A DNA stretch of 64,000 nt from Lunularia cruciata (lineage: Eukaryota > Streptophyta > Marchantiopsida > Lunulariales > Lunulariaceae), in NCBI GenBank assembly GCA_948567375.1, contig OX419762.1, positions 5,090,001 to 5,154,000 of the forward strand, in the 5' to 3' direction. Each line of letters begins with the position of its first letter. The first letter of the stretch is position 1. The notes under the pieces are model-generated. The model ran no database searches. It was not told the DNA's origin and saw nothing but the letters and a program-made list of their open reading frames with translations. Shown in pieces: positions 15,415 to 28,290 of the stretch. Position numbers and translations under genes: made by a program.

Positions 15415-18180
15415 CGGTCGAAATGAGCAAAAAAATTAGCGAAATCAGCAGCCAAATACAGATATCTGTCTGCTTCAACCTCAGGTCGAATCGATTTCAT
15501 TTCCCGTCGTCCGCCCTGGATCGATCCATCGATACCTGAATGATCGAGGTGCTGCTCCCTTTCGAAGCGAGACACCGTCTCCCTTGTAGAGCTATCAAGA
15601 AGCAGCAAGGAGGGACGACTGTGAACAAAGGCGAGATCAGAAAATTCATGCAGCTCTATATAAGAACATCGCACAATAGTGTGAAGACAATCCAAATGGT
15701 ATCCCATGAATGCTGGAATATGTTCTCTGGGAAGATAGCACAAATGTGTAGGTCGATTTCCAATATTTCTAGGGATGTATTGTTCTTTCTTCGATGCACT
15801 ACCAACCATTTACTACACCTTCTATAGGTTGAATTTGTATATAAATGCTGAAAATATCTTTAGTGTAACTGATAAATTGAGTTCCAAAAGCTATCAAGTC
15901 GTATTTGATACCCTATAATTCTTATATCAAAAAGAGAACTTGTACAAATAAGTAGAAAAGATCATCATGAGAAATCACATCAGCCTACTCTAAAATTGTA
16001 GATTTTACACGATCCTTTTGGCGATTTTTAAATCTCTTTTCTGCTGGACATACAAGTATGAACTTGATGTGATTTAAGGGGACGTAATCTATTGTGACAA
16101 TCTCGAGCACAAGGCAGAATTAATAACATTTTGAAGGTTTTTGAGTTCTCAACACAGTTGAACAAATTCTGTTAGATCTATCGGCGTCTATCATAGTCAT
16201 ATCTATACTTCACCAACCGGCTAGATCAATAAAAGGTTGCAATTGACTTTCTTTTACTCTGGTAAAAGAAAGAAAGCTAAGTTGTTCGGTATCTCATGAT
16301 ATTTACACCCTATACCTATTTCTCTAGAAGTTGAGCTTTTATGTAAGTAAGAAATCAACTGTAAATTGAGCAAGGCCACTTCAACATGATTTCATTGATC
16401 AAACATGTTCACTCATATTCTACGCTACATTCCATTTCTAATTATATTCTTGATGTTCAAGTAATGGATGACTGCTTTTATGCTGCGCATAAGGATTGCG
16501 TTCCCTAGGTTTCGTTTATTATAGTCTTGACCGTTTCATTATTGGCATCTTTATGTGGAATCTGCACACCACTAATATTGAGCCTAATGCCGGAGTAACG
16601 GCTCCAAGCTTCCCGGCATGTGCATTTTCCAATATCGATCACTCATAAGGTACTTTTGCTGCTCGTTTATATTCCCGAGAGCATGTATTTGTAAGCAATT
16701 AGCTCTCAAAATTCTTTCATCCTATAGTTAGTCACCTTTCTATCACCTTTAAGGAGGGTTTGCTAATCTAACATCGTATTCCACAAGCTTTAAAATTGTA
16801 CATCGCTATAGTTACTCGCTCTTACTCTCAAGACAAGTTTGCTCATTGTTCATATGTAAGATCGTAGTCACCAAGCTCTCAAACTTTACCATCGCTAGAG
16901 CTATTCACCTCTCGCATAGTAAGAGACTGAGCTTTGTCCATAAAGATAAGTATATCTCGTAGGGAGATCCAAGTTTTGTACATTGTTAGAGATATTTTGA
17001 ATTCCTGCAGGAATGAAGCCACCGAGCCATGGATGAGACTTCATCTTACACCGAGGAACTTTAACGCGCACACGCACACACAAGTGCGAAAGCTGCTAAA
17101 AATATACGCATGACCTTAAGGACTTGATGTTCAAAACACATTCTGAAGAACTGATTATTGGGGATCGTGTGCAGCCCAAACACCCTATTCTCGACCCTAC
17201 TCGTAAAAGTGAATCTCCCACTTTTGTTGGTAGGACCAATTAGTGTGGACGAACTGGATATGGATCAATGACCGTTCTGTGGAGCACTGCAACAAGAGCA
17301 CATTGTCCATAATGCAAATTATTTGGATGTGCGATCCAGTTAAAAGATCTGGATATCTGGTGCCCCACCTTCCCTTAAATTCTGTCTTCATTCAAGGTTA
17401 GTTTAATACCTTTTAGGTTTTATTTTTTAAGCAGTTAAAAATTACACCCAATGTAAACAGCATTTAATTGTTTTAATAAGTCAAGAAGCAGCGGAAATGC
17501 TGTTTTCTCAACCTCAACCCATCGGTATAAGATTCACGCCTACTCTTGTTGGTCATGTTTAAGTGAGTAGAATTCCTCTTAACATGCCGTATCATAGTAT
17601 GGATCACTGGCCAAAAATAAAACAATATTCTTCAGGGACGAGCCACACTTCTCACCCCCTCTCGTTCGCCAAAAACATGTGTCCTCCTTTACCAAGTAAT
17701 TCAGTATATGACAATTATATTGGCACATTGTATCCTCTTGTATCTCAAACAGTCATGTGAGACCAGTTTGTATGAGATATGAAACTGTTTTGCTGCATAC
17801 ATTCACATGATGGAACGAACTTTTATGTAGTCAAGCCATTTACGCGCGAACTTGTACTCATCTTTATGATCACTTTCTAAGGAACTCATTCCATTTAGGC
17901 ATTTAGGTCATGAGTTGAGTAAAGCGATTCTCGGTTTTAAAATTCGGTTAACTCTGCAACCGCATCTGCTAGGTATAGTCACTGCACTTACTGATCTTGG
18001 CCTAAATTGGAGTCTTGTGTTCCCTTGGGACATATCATGAGAAGGAAATAACATCCATATGAGAATTCGCCATATCTTGCCACAAATATTTCGTGAAGAA
18101 AGAAAGCCACTAATCTACGATACTCTGGTGAATAATGTTTTAATTTTAGAATGCTCTAGACCCAAAACTTCATCGCCTTT
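15415..18180. other. Intergenic: STT3A promoter side, then sequence without recognised genes
   Basis: The first few hundred bases should hold the STT3A 5' UTR and promoter, though I found no clear TATA box or other element. The rest carries a degenerate tandem array near 16,690-17,000 and no coding signal I recognise. Confidence 0.5.
16695..17000. repeat. Degenerate tandem array, period about 85-98 bp, roughly four units
   Basis: A phrase like AAGCTCTCAAAATT..CATCGCTATAGTTA recurs, with anchors near 16,701, 16,786, 16,874 and 16,972. The units are well diverged. No function is visible. Confidence 0.45.
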
Positions 18181-18186
18181 TTTTTA

Positions 18187-18895
18187 ACCGGGAGAAAGGC
18201 GACCACATAGAACACATGAAGGATGGGAATGCCCCGTTGTTATAACCTGTAGCAAGACATTACCAAGCGTGATACATCATTTGCTATGATGTCATAGATA
18301 AATTGTACTAGGGTCTGCTGGTCCGATCCGAGATACTGTAGGTGTATTATGAATTACTGCTGAAAGAAGCTGGTCCGAGCATTTCCTAAGAACATACTTG
18401 AGATAAGAACATTGAGCAGCCAGGGTAAGTCATGGTCCGAAAAGTCAAGCGCATTCGCGGCCGTGCGGCCGGCAAAGTGAACAAGCCTTGAAAGACACCA
18501 ACTCCAGCCACGTGTTGAATTCTGGGTGGATCAGAAGTTCTGGTTTGACGTAGAATTCCTTTGTGTTATTTTGAACGAGGACGAGAATGAGAAGGAGATT
18601 CATCATGCTAGGCTTTAAATTGAATGATAGAAGCAAAATAATCTTTTATCCAATTATCTGTTTGTCTAAATTTTTTAATATATGATTTTGTTGAATAAAT
18701 ACTTTACATAATGGTAAAGAGGAAAAAAACCAACAAAAAAGAATTTGTTTGAGTAAAGGACAATGGAAGAAACAGAAACGTCAAAAAGTTTAAAACTTTA
18801 AAACTCTTTAGGACCTTTACCCCTATGTCTTTTCCTTGTGCGGCTTGATGGAGGTCTTCCCATCCTTCTTCGTATCACACGGTCGCCTTCTCCAC
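18187..18895. repeat. Inverted-repeat-bounded unit, copy 1 (possible non-autonomous element or LTR)
   Basis: The left end GGAGAAAGGCGACC..AAGGATGGGA reappears as its reverse complement at about 18,860-18,895. A second, diverged unit with the same end sequences in the same orientation lies near 22,185-23,005. It could be a TIR element family, or the two copies could be the LTRs of one decayed element spanning about 18.2-23.0 kb. I cannot decide. Confidence 0.35.
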
Positions 18896-20536
18896 TTTAG
18901 GACACTAAAGGAGATGAGTTTGGATACAGTTTCGCACCTCATACTCTAGCGTAAGGGATACATTGCCGCACTGACAAGCAAAGCTTTATTACTTAGCAGT
19001 TGAGCTAGAAGTTATGGATCAGATATCCTGATAAGCTTTTCGTATAAGGGTCAAATAGAATGATTATATTCTAGATCACCAAGTCATGCATGATATAGTC
19101 TTACAAGGTCTCATGAATATTATTAATGTAAATAACACAAGTATCAATGACACATAGATATCGTGAGAGTGACACATTAGCGAGGGTTACTTTGTACGCT
19201 CAAGTAAAGGACTTCTCATGCTATAAGGTCTTCTATCAATATGCAATCCCTCTTTTATCCCACTAGTTTTGAGTTAATATGATCCAAACGTTTATTCGAT
19301 CATTTTAAGTTCAAATTATAGAACAAGGTTTATCTTTTTGGTTTAAAATGAATATACATTAACTTTGTACATTAACTTATGTTATGAACATAGAATAAAT
19401 ATGACTGTGTCTAAGAGAACTATGAGTCCTTGTGAGCCCTAGTTTCATACAAAATAACTTAATATTCCATATATCCATCCATAATAAAGTGAATAAGGAG
19501 CTGGAACATTATATCCAATATTTTCTTACTCTTAACATGTGAAATCTAAAGATATTTCATGATTATATAGAATACATGATATATACTAAAGTGATTAATA
19601 AACCATATCAGATATCCTTTTTGCCAAAAAAATTTACTTAATGAGATTAAATAACAAGATTGACAGATAGATTTTGGAACTATATCAAAAATACATCATT
19701 TGATGCCTATATTCTTTTTTAATAAAAGGAAGATTTGACTAAATTCTGAGATGAATACTTTTAAGATTCTTATTTGACTATATAATGTGATCATAGCAAT
19801 AGAGAACATTCATATAGCAAAATAGTGTAGTGTTACAAACCCAAAGAGTTTAATTTTAGTTTAATTCATTATTTTTATCAAGAATTATTATTAAAATTAA
19901 TGACCTTTTATTTTTTGTTTTTTTTTCCTATATGTACATAAAGCATAAAATATAATTTTAAGTGCAACCTTAAAATTTTGCTCATAGGTAATTACGACTG
20001 TAAGATATAATTATGTATGATTATCTTTTATGATATTGATAATAATTGCACCAAAAATAGTAAAAATACTATAAAAAAACTTTTGGATTTTTCTGTAATA
20101 TTAAATATTAAATAATAATATTATTATAAAAAATAAAAAATAAAAATAAAAATAGGATGAGAGACCTCATCAAGTCAAACAAGGACAAAAACATTCAACA
20201 AGGTAAAGAGATCATAAAAAACTTGGTAAGGCATATTTAGAGTGTTGCTTCCCAACAAAGAGCAAGAAAACATATCTTGTGAGAGAGGGAAAAAAGGCTA
20301 AATAGCAGACCCCAAAGGGAAAAGGAAAAGGGAAAATAAAAGCACCAAGAAATACTTATCAAGAATACGAGCCCAAGACCCAAGCAAAAAGTGCAAAAAG
20401 CCATGGATAAATAATGGCCTCATGTCCATTATATAGAAAGAAACAAATTAACCTAAAATTGAATAAAAAAAAATATAGATGATAATAATTAGAATATAGA
20501 TTCTCAAAAGGTATATCTAGTAAATGAGGAAGGAGT
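18896..20536. other. AT-rich, gene-free stretch
   Basis: No gene, RNA or repeat family recognised. CG dinucleotides become rare rightward, and homopolymer A/T runs are common around 19,850-20,150. Confidence 0.5.
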
Positions 20537-20622
20537 AGTCTAAATGTGATGGGAGGTCCTCCTACCATCACATTTAGACTCCGACAAGCAATGGTAGGAG
20601 GTCCTCCTACCATTGCTTGTCG
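20537..20622. repeat. Two adjacent palindromes sharing one core
   Basis: Palindrome 1 (20537-20580) has perfect 16-bp outer arms. Palindrome 2 (20582-20622) has perfect 20-bp arms around a single central T at 20602. Both share the central core GGAGGTCCTCC while their outer arms differ. They are separated by one base. Confidence 0.9.
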
Positions 20623-22145
20623 ATGAACACCCAATGTTTACAATCATTATAAGATGAGTAAAACCCTCTAAAGAAAGTAAGAAGTGATTATGGTCGGTGA
20701 GATAGCCAGGATCCCTCTCCTTTGTATAGAACCTCATGTGGCATCTTGGAGAAGATTGTCAAACTAATGATGGAAATTGCTAAAATTCTCCACCGCCAAC
20801 AAGATGAAAATGTTAGAAGCAAGCCCTGGTGTATAATGGTACTCCTTCCCCTTAGTAGTGATGATGACTACAATTCCTACTTAGACATGTAATCATGCCA
20901 AGAACTCAAATCATATTGGGCTCACAACCACCATATCAGACAAGGTCCGTTGACCATCTATAAATGAGACTATATTTGCCTTCATCCTTGAATGAGGTGG
21001 TCTTGGCAAGCCCAACCATTATTCAATCTAAACTTGGGAATGAATAAATCGTAATATTTGAGCCATTGTATCTTGGATGGCATCAGAAATAAGTGAAGAG
21101 ATATTTTTCCGATGCACCTATGATGCATAGTAAAATGTGGATGCAATGTGTGTCATGTGTAGATTTGCATGTGCATTTGTTTATGTGTAAATCTACATAT
21201 GCATTGGTTTGACAATGCTATAAGTATTGGATGTGATAATCCCAATTGTGAATAGTGTGCCATTGTAAACTCCTAATATGTGAACCAAAAATTCTCAATC
21301 AAAAAGGAGGTATGAAGCCAAGCTTTGGAATCTATTCCTCCATAAGAGAGATTCCTAGTTCTATCAAGTAAACATGCATTAATGAGGATGTTGGTAAGGG
21401 TGTGAGTGTGCATGCACTCACTAACCTCCACCTAGATCTTCTTAAATTTTTGGGATATAAAGTCAACAAGTGCTAAGGAAGCTTGTTTTAAGAGGTAGAA
21501 TGATGAGATTGAAGTAGCACCAACAAAAGGTAAGTTGTCAAATGCATGAGTATAACTTGGTAGTGAGAGGTCTATTCATTAAGACAACATAACTTGACCT
21601 TCTGATATTGATGGTAGAGATAATATAATATAGTATACATTTCTTGAGAATATTAGTAAATTTATTGGGATTCTTTGATATTGTGATTTATCATATGATA
21701 AAGTAGCCTCATTGTAAACTTATTAGGCCTACAATTATCATAGCAAAGGATTTCTAATTGGCTTAGATAGTTCTTATTGTGCTTTTTGGCATATAAGTTA
21801 TTATACTTGTTAATCATGTTAAGATATCTCTACTTAAAAAGCTTACTCACAAGTAATATTTATGGTTGTTAATTAAAACATAAAATGAAATAATACTTTT
21901 AGTATTAAGCTTGAATCATTGAGTAATAATCATGTTTGATGATTAAAATCAATAATAATAAGTCTCTTAATTTAGAGCAAAATTTTGGTTTTATAGATCA
22001 TCATATCTTCATGACAACTTTGAATCCTTGTAAAATTCTACCACAACTTTTCACTACTTTCTAGTAAGATTCTGCCATTCTAGCTAGTACCATGATCCCA
22101 ACAGAAAATTGCTCTTGAGCTAAGTTTCATTGGGGTTTCAAAAAT
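20623..22145. other. AT-rich, gene-free stretch
   Basis: Nothing recognised; short stop-ridden frames only. Base composition and CG scarcity resemble the decayed transposon sequence on either side. Confidence 0.45.
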
Positions 22146-22184
22146 GCATTTGTCACTCCCGTAATTATATCACAAATAAATTTT

Positions 22185-23005
22185 AATAAAGGAAGTGCGA
22201 CCTCATAGAAAACACTAAGGATGGGAACAAATTTTACAAGATATGCATGAAATCTTTATGGGTTGGAAATGTGGGGTATGCAATTTGGCTTATGGGAGGT
22301 GGTGCATAGTCATAACAATTTATAGGATATGAAAAAGGTGACCCACAACTTTGTTAAGGGGTTACGGGACTCCTATAAAACTTACAGGATTCTTGTAAAA
22401 CATGGGCTTGGAGGGAGTGTTCGTATGCTTTGTTGACATCACATGTCAAGGCAGACTTATACTTGGTCCGAGATGATCATGTGACAATAGCAGATGTAGT
22501 GGTTACAGATCCTACACATGATAAAGTTTCAGAGGGAGTGATTACCCGTCCCTTGGATGGACAATAAGTGTTGTCTCCAAGATAGGGGTATGCAATGAGG
22601 TCACCTCTTTGTTCCTCTAGCCTTGGAGTTGTATGGAGCTATGGACACAATGTTTGACATATTTGTTAGACGGTGTGCGAGAGCTTATCATATTAGGTGC
22701 CAAGGGGTATCACTCTCACTCTCATACTTTGTAGCATATTTTAGATAGCGTGTGTCCATTGTTCTACAAAGGGCAGTGACTGGTGCAATCCATAAGAGAG
22801 CAAGCACACTATATGATGCTTCTTTGGATATTCCAATTTTGTGTAGACAATACGACTTGCCTAGCTCCGATATCTTAGGCGCAATATGATAAATTTCTCA
22901 TATGGACTCTATTAGGGTTTAGTCCTATTTTACATATTTAGTCTCACCCTTGTACTGCTTGATGGGGTCTTCCCATCCTTTGTGTTTTTACCGGTCACCC
23001 TTTTC
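22185..23005. repeat. Inverted-repeat-bounded unit, copy 2
   Basis: The left end near 22,185-22,222 resembles the reverse complement of 22,965-23,005. Its right end (CTTGATGGGGTCTTCCCATCC) matches the right end of copy 1 near 18,845-18,875. A TGTCACTCCC at 22,146, just upstream, would fit an LTR start. Confidence 0.3.
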
Positions 23006-23121
23006 GGACTCATGTAAAACTTAATTAGAGTTGGGTTTTGAAATCTGGGTACATGTGGTCGATGGACTCATGTAAAACTTAATTAGAGTTCAGTTTTTAA
23101 ATATGGGTACATGCGGTCGCT
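23006..23121. repeat. 58-bp tandem duplication
   Basis: Units 23006-23063 and 23064-23121 share the start GGACTCATGTAAAAC and the end GTACATG.GGTCG with a handful of differences. Confidence 0.85.
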
Positions 23122-26100
23122 GTTTGGAACTTGTTTCATTTCTATCGTAGACACGTGGCACATTTTGAACCGATCTGGCCCTCAACATACGTGAATAATA
23201 TAATTACTCGAGAAACTCACTTGATCAGTTACCCACGTCTAAATGAAAGGGGCCGTAAAATTCCAACCACGTTTACAAATGTTTACAAACCCTTTCATTT
23301 TGTGCTAGCTTTCTTTACATGTCCCGTAAAATATTTTACGAGAGCGACTCGTCGCCGTGAAGTTCCCATAAATTTCGGTACCCTATTGTTCTCTTCTCGA
23401 CCTCATGATCTTTTCTTCTCATTGTTATTGATATAAGGCTATATATAGGGAGTCTGAAGTAGCTCGGCAAGATAGTATAAATTATCATGGAAATAAAAGT
23501 CCCTAGGCCAAGTCCTACCAGGCAAGGAACTATATTTCCTTGCATTATAGTCAGATGGATCATGAAGGCGTCCGATTTCAGAAAAAAATCAATGCATAGT
23601 ATATTTGTCATATGGATAATAACTAGTAATTTACCGTAGCTGGATTTATAGAGCATTTGGTACAGTTCAACGAACACCGATCAAAACTAACGGTCAGTAG
23701 TAGTAATTCTGAGGAATTGCTCATGGTCACCATAGGAATTTTTGAGAGAATCAGAGTATATGATAAACTTCAGTTGATCGAGCCATTGATAGACTTATTC
23801 AGAAGTATCTATCCAAACATTTCCATCGCCTTGCTTAGTAAATAGGGCCCCGCCCCCCCCCCCCATAAGAGACATGCCATCAAGTCCAATTCGATCTCTC
23901 GGCACGACGGAAGTATCCTGTTAAAAAATTTGTGCGTACATGTTTGAGGCACTGGCGGATTTCAAATTCAGTCCATGTTAGTTACGTTGAAAAATTTTCA
24001 TGGATAGTTCGTAAAATATTTATAGGGGTAAATTTATTCTCGTAGACTTTTCCATTAATTTTTGTTTTTCCGTAATTGTTGGTTCTCCCTTTTTAAATCA
24101 ATCGGGTCGAGCATTCCTTTAAAATTCCTTCTTTATTAGTCATTTCTGAAAGTTCCCATAATTTGTTGAGTGTGAATATTATTTTGAGGTAGGGGTGTAT
24201 TCACGTAATTTTTGCCTATCTCTTTAAACTCATTTTTGCTTATTCTTGGCTCTCCTCTCTTAATCATTCGATTCAACATTCCTAAAAGCTTTCCTTCTTA
24301 ATTAATCAGGTCCAGCATTACTGAAAGTTCACATCCAAAATTTCAAGGATTTTTTAATTTTCACTGCAATTTACCTCTATGGAATATCTTATGAGTTTTG
24401 ATGGATGATCACCCAACATCCGGTTGCAAACTGTATTTCAAGAATTGAAACCCTCTATTATTCAATCACGTCCCACACATTGAGAATAACTTTCTTTACA
24501 CATAGCATACACGAGAGATTGGCATGATGAGAATTAGGTTCGAATAGTGCTTAAGAGATAGTTCAGGAAACTTTATGGGAACTGAGACTGAGAACTCAAC
24601 CAACACATATCTATTGCTCAAGCTTGGTATATCCTTCATGCTTCCGGCTCGGGAAATTTACAGACTTCAATCCCTGCACGTAGTTTTCTCATGTTCCTCC
24701 TCCTCTTCCCATCACTCTTGTTATCCTATGTATGTCACGGTCATTTCTCCTGTTATTCCTAGTCTGTCTTCTCCACTATTTTTGTTTCATGTGACACTTT
24801 CGGCACTAGAGTACAAATCGATCCCCAGTGACAATCGGGACAGCTCGATCTGACTCAGAACGACAGAAACTAAGGTTTTGTAATTCAGCTGGAGAAAATC
24901 TAGATGGAGAAAATCGGTACTCTATATGTGAACGGCCGTGGTACGTTCTCCTTAGCAGTGACCGGTGGGGGCCCGTAGCAATTGTGCAGTCATTAGCCAT
25001 CCAAAAGTTGTGTTTAACCGCATATCAGGAAACTAGCCAATTACCATTCTTTTCTGGCTACTGTAAATAATTTAGAACCTCTAGCCAGGAAATTTACCGG
25101 TGCTATTAGATTTTCCCTGGCTGAGATAAACCTGCAAGAGTAAATTGTCCTCAACGATGACGGGCGGAGCGTGAAGCCGACGGGCAGTCATTACCAGGTT
25201 CCTCAGACGGTGAGTGTTCTTGAAAACTTTTGCGAGACCTACACCTCACAAATATCAGCCGGTAAATTCACAGGTTCCCGGGATATCTTTACCGATGAAC
25301 CCCATAGACCTGGCATGGTAAGTTCTCCTCCACGACACGACCACCGGCTGATGTGCAGTGATTACGCGATCAAAATGTTGATCCAATGTTTGGTTGAATT
25401 TCGATGGTATTCAAATTGAAGAGACTAGTATAATAGATCTTTTAGGATTTTGAGCAATTGTTTCATATGAAAGTTGGAAGAGTAGAAATGGAAATCTTGA
25501 AAGGAAGGTTTGAGAATTATTATTGATTCATATATTCATGTAAAGTGGCCTGTTAGTAACTTGTGGTTTGTAGATTCATGAGTTATAAGATGAAGATGCT
25601 ACATTCTTAGTGTTCTCTTTGTGTTAGTTGTGGTTGCACTTTCTCCCATGAATCCTCTAGAATGGCATATAGACACTATACCTAAAATGCCCTAAACTCT
25701 TTTACCTTGCAATGGGTAAGGATTAGCATGGAAAAGATGCAAAAGGATTGTGATTGGACTATTGAGGACAACTAAGTGAGGTAATTATATTGATATTGTC
25801 AAGATCTAAGATTAGAAACACTACATCATTTTTTCATTATTTTTTCCTTATAATAATTTGAGTCAACCAAATGATTAGGAAGTTGTATAGTGCAGATATT
25901 TGAGACTAGTTTTCTTGATATGTGCTTATTCTATAGGCTTCCTTGTATGAGGAAGCTAGATAAGCCTTTTGGCTTACCATTTCATTCACTGGTATATCAT
26001 TGATGGATCAATTTGGATTGTTCTCATTTCTCACACTTCAGAGATGGCTTCTTTGTTGTACTAGAAGGAAGCCTAATAGTTATAGGGAAGTGGTTGCTAA

Positions 26101-26179
26101 TTTTTAGAGATTTTGAGTTGGAGATTAGGTTGCATTACAACAAGAAGAGTTCATATGAGCTATAATATAAAGTATAATA
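23122..26179. other. Gene-free stretch with a C homopolymer
   Basis: No gene recognised. A run of 12 C lies at 23853-23864. The part from 24,800 to 25,400 has more GC and CG than its surroundings and a few frames of 60-90 codons, none of which I recognise. Confidence 0.4.
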
Positions 26180-26473
26180 ATCTTTGTTAGTCAAACTAAA
26201 GGTGTATCTCATTTAGTCAAGGATATTGGTTACTAAAGTAGTAAGTGAAAATTTGTGGATGAAGTTGCATGTAAAAATCTAGGAGAAGTCAAGAGTAGCT
26301 TGCAAATGGAGGTATCAATTATAACCATATTTGTTAGTGAAAACAAATGTAGAGCTCAAGTAGTCAATGATATTGATTACTAAAGTAGTTAGTGAAAACT
26401 TATGGGTGAAGGTAGACATAAAAATATAAGAGACATCAAAATTAGCTTGTAAATGAAGTTAAATTTAAACTTT
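26180..26473. repeat. Tandem dimer, unit about 147 bp
   Basis: The phrase TAGTCAA.GATATTG.TTACTAAAGTAGT..GTGAAAA recurs at 26214 and 26361. Similarity runs upstream (TTTGTTAGT..AAA) and downstream (AGCTTG.AAATG), so two whole units of about 147 bp stand head to tail. Confidence 0.65.
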
Positions 26474-28238
26474 TAGATGAAGTCCAAGAGTAACTTATGA
26501 GTGAAATTAAGTCTTTGGCTAGTACATAGTTAATTGATTTTGTCTTATATACCACATCATCAATCCTTACATGATAGATGATACTTGACCTTTGTGGTAG
26601 CATTTCAATAAATAAAGAAGGAAGAGTGATCTTAAGTGTATTTTATCCTTTGAGTCATTTTGGAAAGGTCTTTAGGTGCATCCAAGTTAAAGGGTATCAA
26701 GGAAGAGTTCCTTTTCTGTTAGAGTGGATCATCCTCCTTAAAATATTAAAGAAGTGAAAAAATGAGGAAAGTGGATAGATTTGTTGTAGAGGTTTGTTGT
26801 GGACGTTGAGCTACAAGTAGAGCAAGGCAGAACGTGTATATCATACAATAAGGAAGTAAATGTTAGGTGAAATTTAAACTTCAACCTTTGAGTTGAAAAT
26901 TTAGTAGGAGATATAAGAGGATGAAGTACATCTATGATCAATGAGCATCCAGATTCCCAACTTTCTTTCCCAAGCACTTTTATATATTGAGTGCAATTTG
27001 GTATATATATATATAATAGTTGGTGCACATTTTGGCTTAACTTCATGACTTGAGTGATAGATCCTTTCAATTTTGTGCTGCTTCTAATCGTTAATTATGT
27101 TGATCAATAAGGGATATAATTTATAGTTTGTTAGAAATAATGAGATGAATAGAAAACCAATGTAAATTTCAACACCCAAATTGATATTTATTATCATTAT
27201 GTGTTAAAATTTGCATAGATGGATTGGATTGTTAAAATTTTGATGAATAAAGGTACAATGAGATTTTCATTTTACATTTATCTTTAATATTTCTTATGAT
27301 TTAAACAAATATGCAACATTTAGAATCACCACATTCTATCATTCCCATCAAAGAGGAGAAAAAAGACAATCCAACCAAACAAAGCTTGGTCTAGCAAGTA
27401 AAAGAGATAAATTTAACTTTATAAAAGAGTATAAATAATATTCAGCAAATAATACAAGAACTACTGTGTTTAAAGACTCAAGAGTATATTGGATAGAATG
27501 AGTAATCTTAACATCAAATTTTCAACGATTCAAGAGATAGACAATGACACATAAATGCAAGCTCAAGTAATAGAGGGTACTCAAAGAAAACTTTCATAAA
27601 TAATGACAAAGGATAGCAAATCAAGGAAGTCAAGTAGTCTAAGTACTACAGAGTTGGCTCTGTCATACAAAGATCCACATATCTTATTTTGGTACTTTTG
27701 AGTATGATGCGGGTAAGTTTATTCAACCCTTCCTTTTGGATACTGCTCTAGAAAGATGGATCAAGAAAAGCTTGAGCAGATCCAAAATATTCTCCAAAGA
27801 CTTCATTACAAGATGATAGATAAAGATATATTTTGACCCATATCTCTATATGGATCAAAATACATGGCACATTGACTCCAAGGTTATGAAAGATTCTTGG
27901 CTTCTTATGGTCAATAGACAAATATATAGACAAGTCTTATAGCTTTCTTGGAGTCTAGAAAAAAAGGTTTGATTAGCAATTTTAAAGTTATATATTCAGT
28001 TGAGGTTTATGAACCAATAACTTAGTTAAAAATAAGACAATCTATGAGTATACTACATAATATTTTAACCTTCAAATCCAAATAATATATATGAATGAAG
28101 TAGAATTACTCATAGTATGCAAGAAGTGATCAAATAAGAATTTCCACTAAAAATCAATAAAAAATTTATAAAAAAATTAGTTATCTTTCATAATTGAGTT
28201 TATTAAAAATTTAAAAATTTTAAAAAAAAAGTTTCATC
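26474..28238. other. AT-rich, gene-free stretch
   Basis: Nothing recognised; almost no CG dinucleotides between 27,120 and 28,300. Confidence 0.45.
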
Positions 28239-28290
28239 ACTTTATAACTCTATTTAATTATCAAGAGATAATTAAATAGAGTTATAAAGT
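28239..28290. repeat. 24-bp perfect hairpin
   Basis: Arms 28239-28262 and 28267-28290 are perfect reverse complements around the 4-nt loop AAGA. The arms are AT-rich. Confidence 0.9.

Noticed and set aside
15245-15478. Alternative upstream ATG for STT3A at 15478
   Set aside because: Out of frame with the STT3A product; the frame from 15414 gives the expected N-terminus and a clean splice after codon 40.
23131-23436. 101-codon plus-strand frame, considered as a possible organelle DNA insert
   Set aside because: No match to any plastid or mitochondrial protein I know, and no neighbouring organelle-like sequence.
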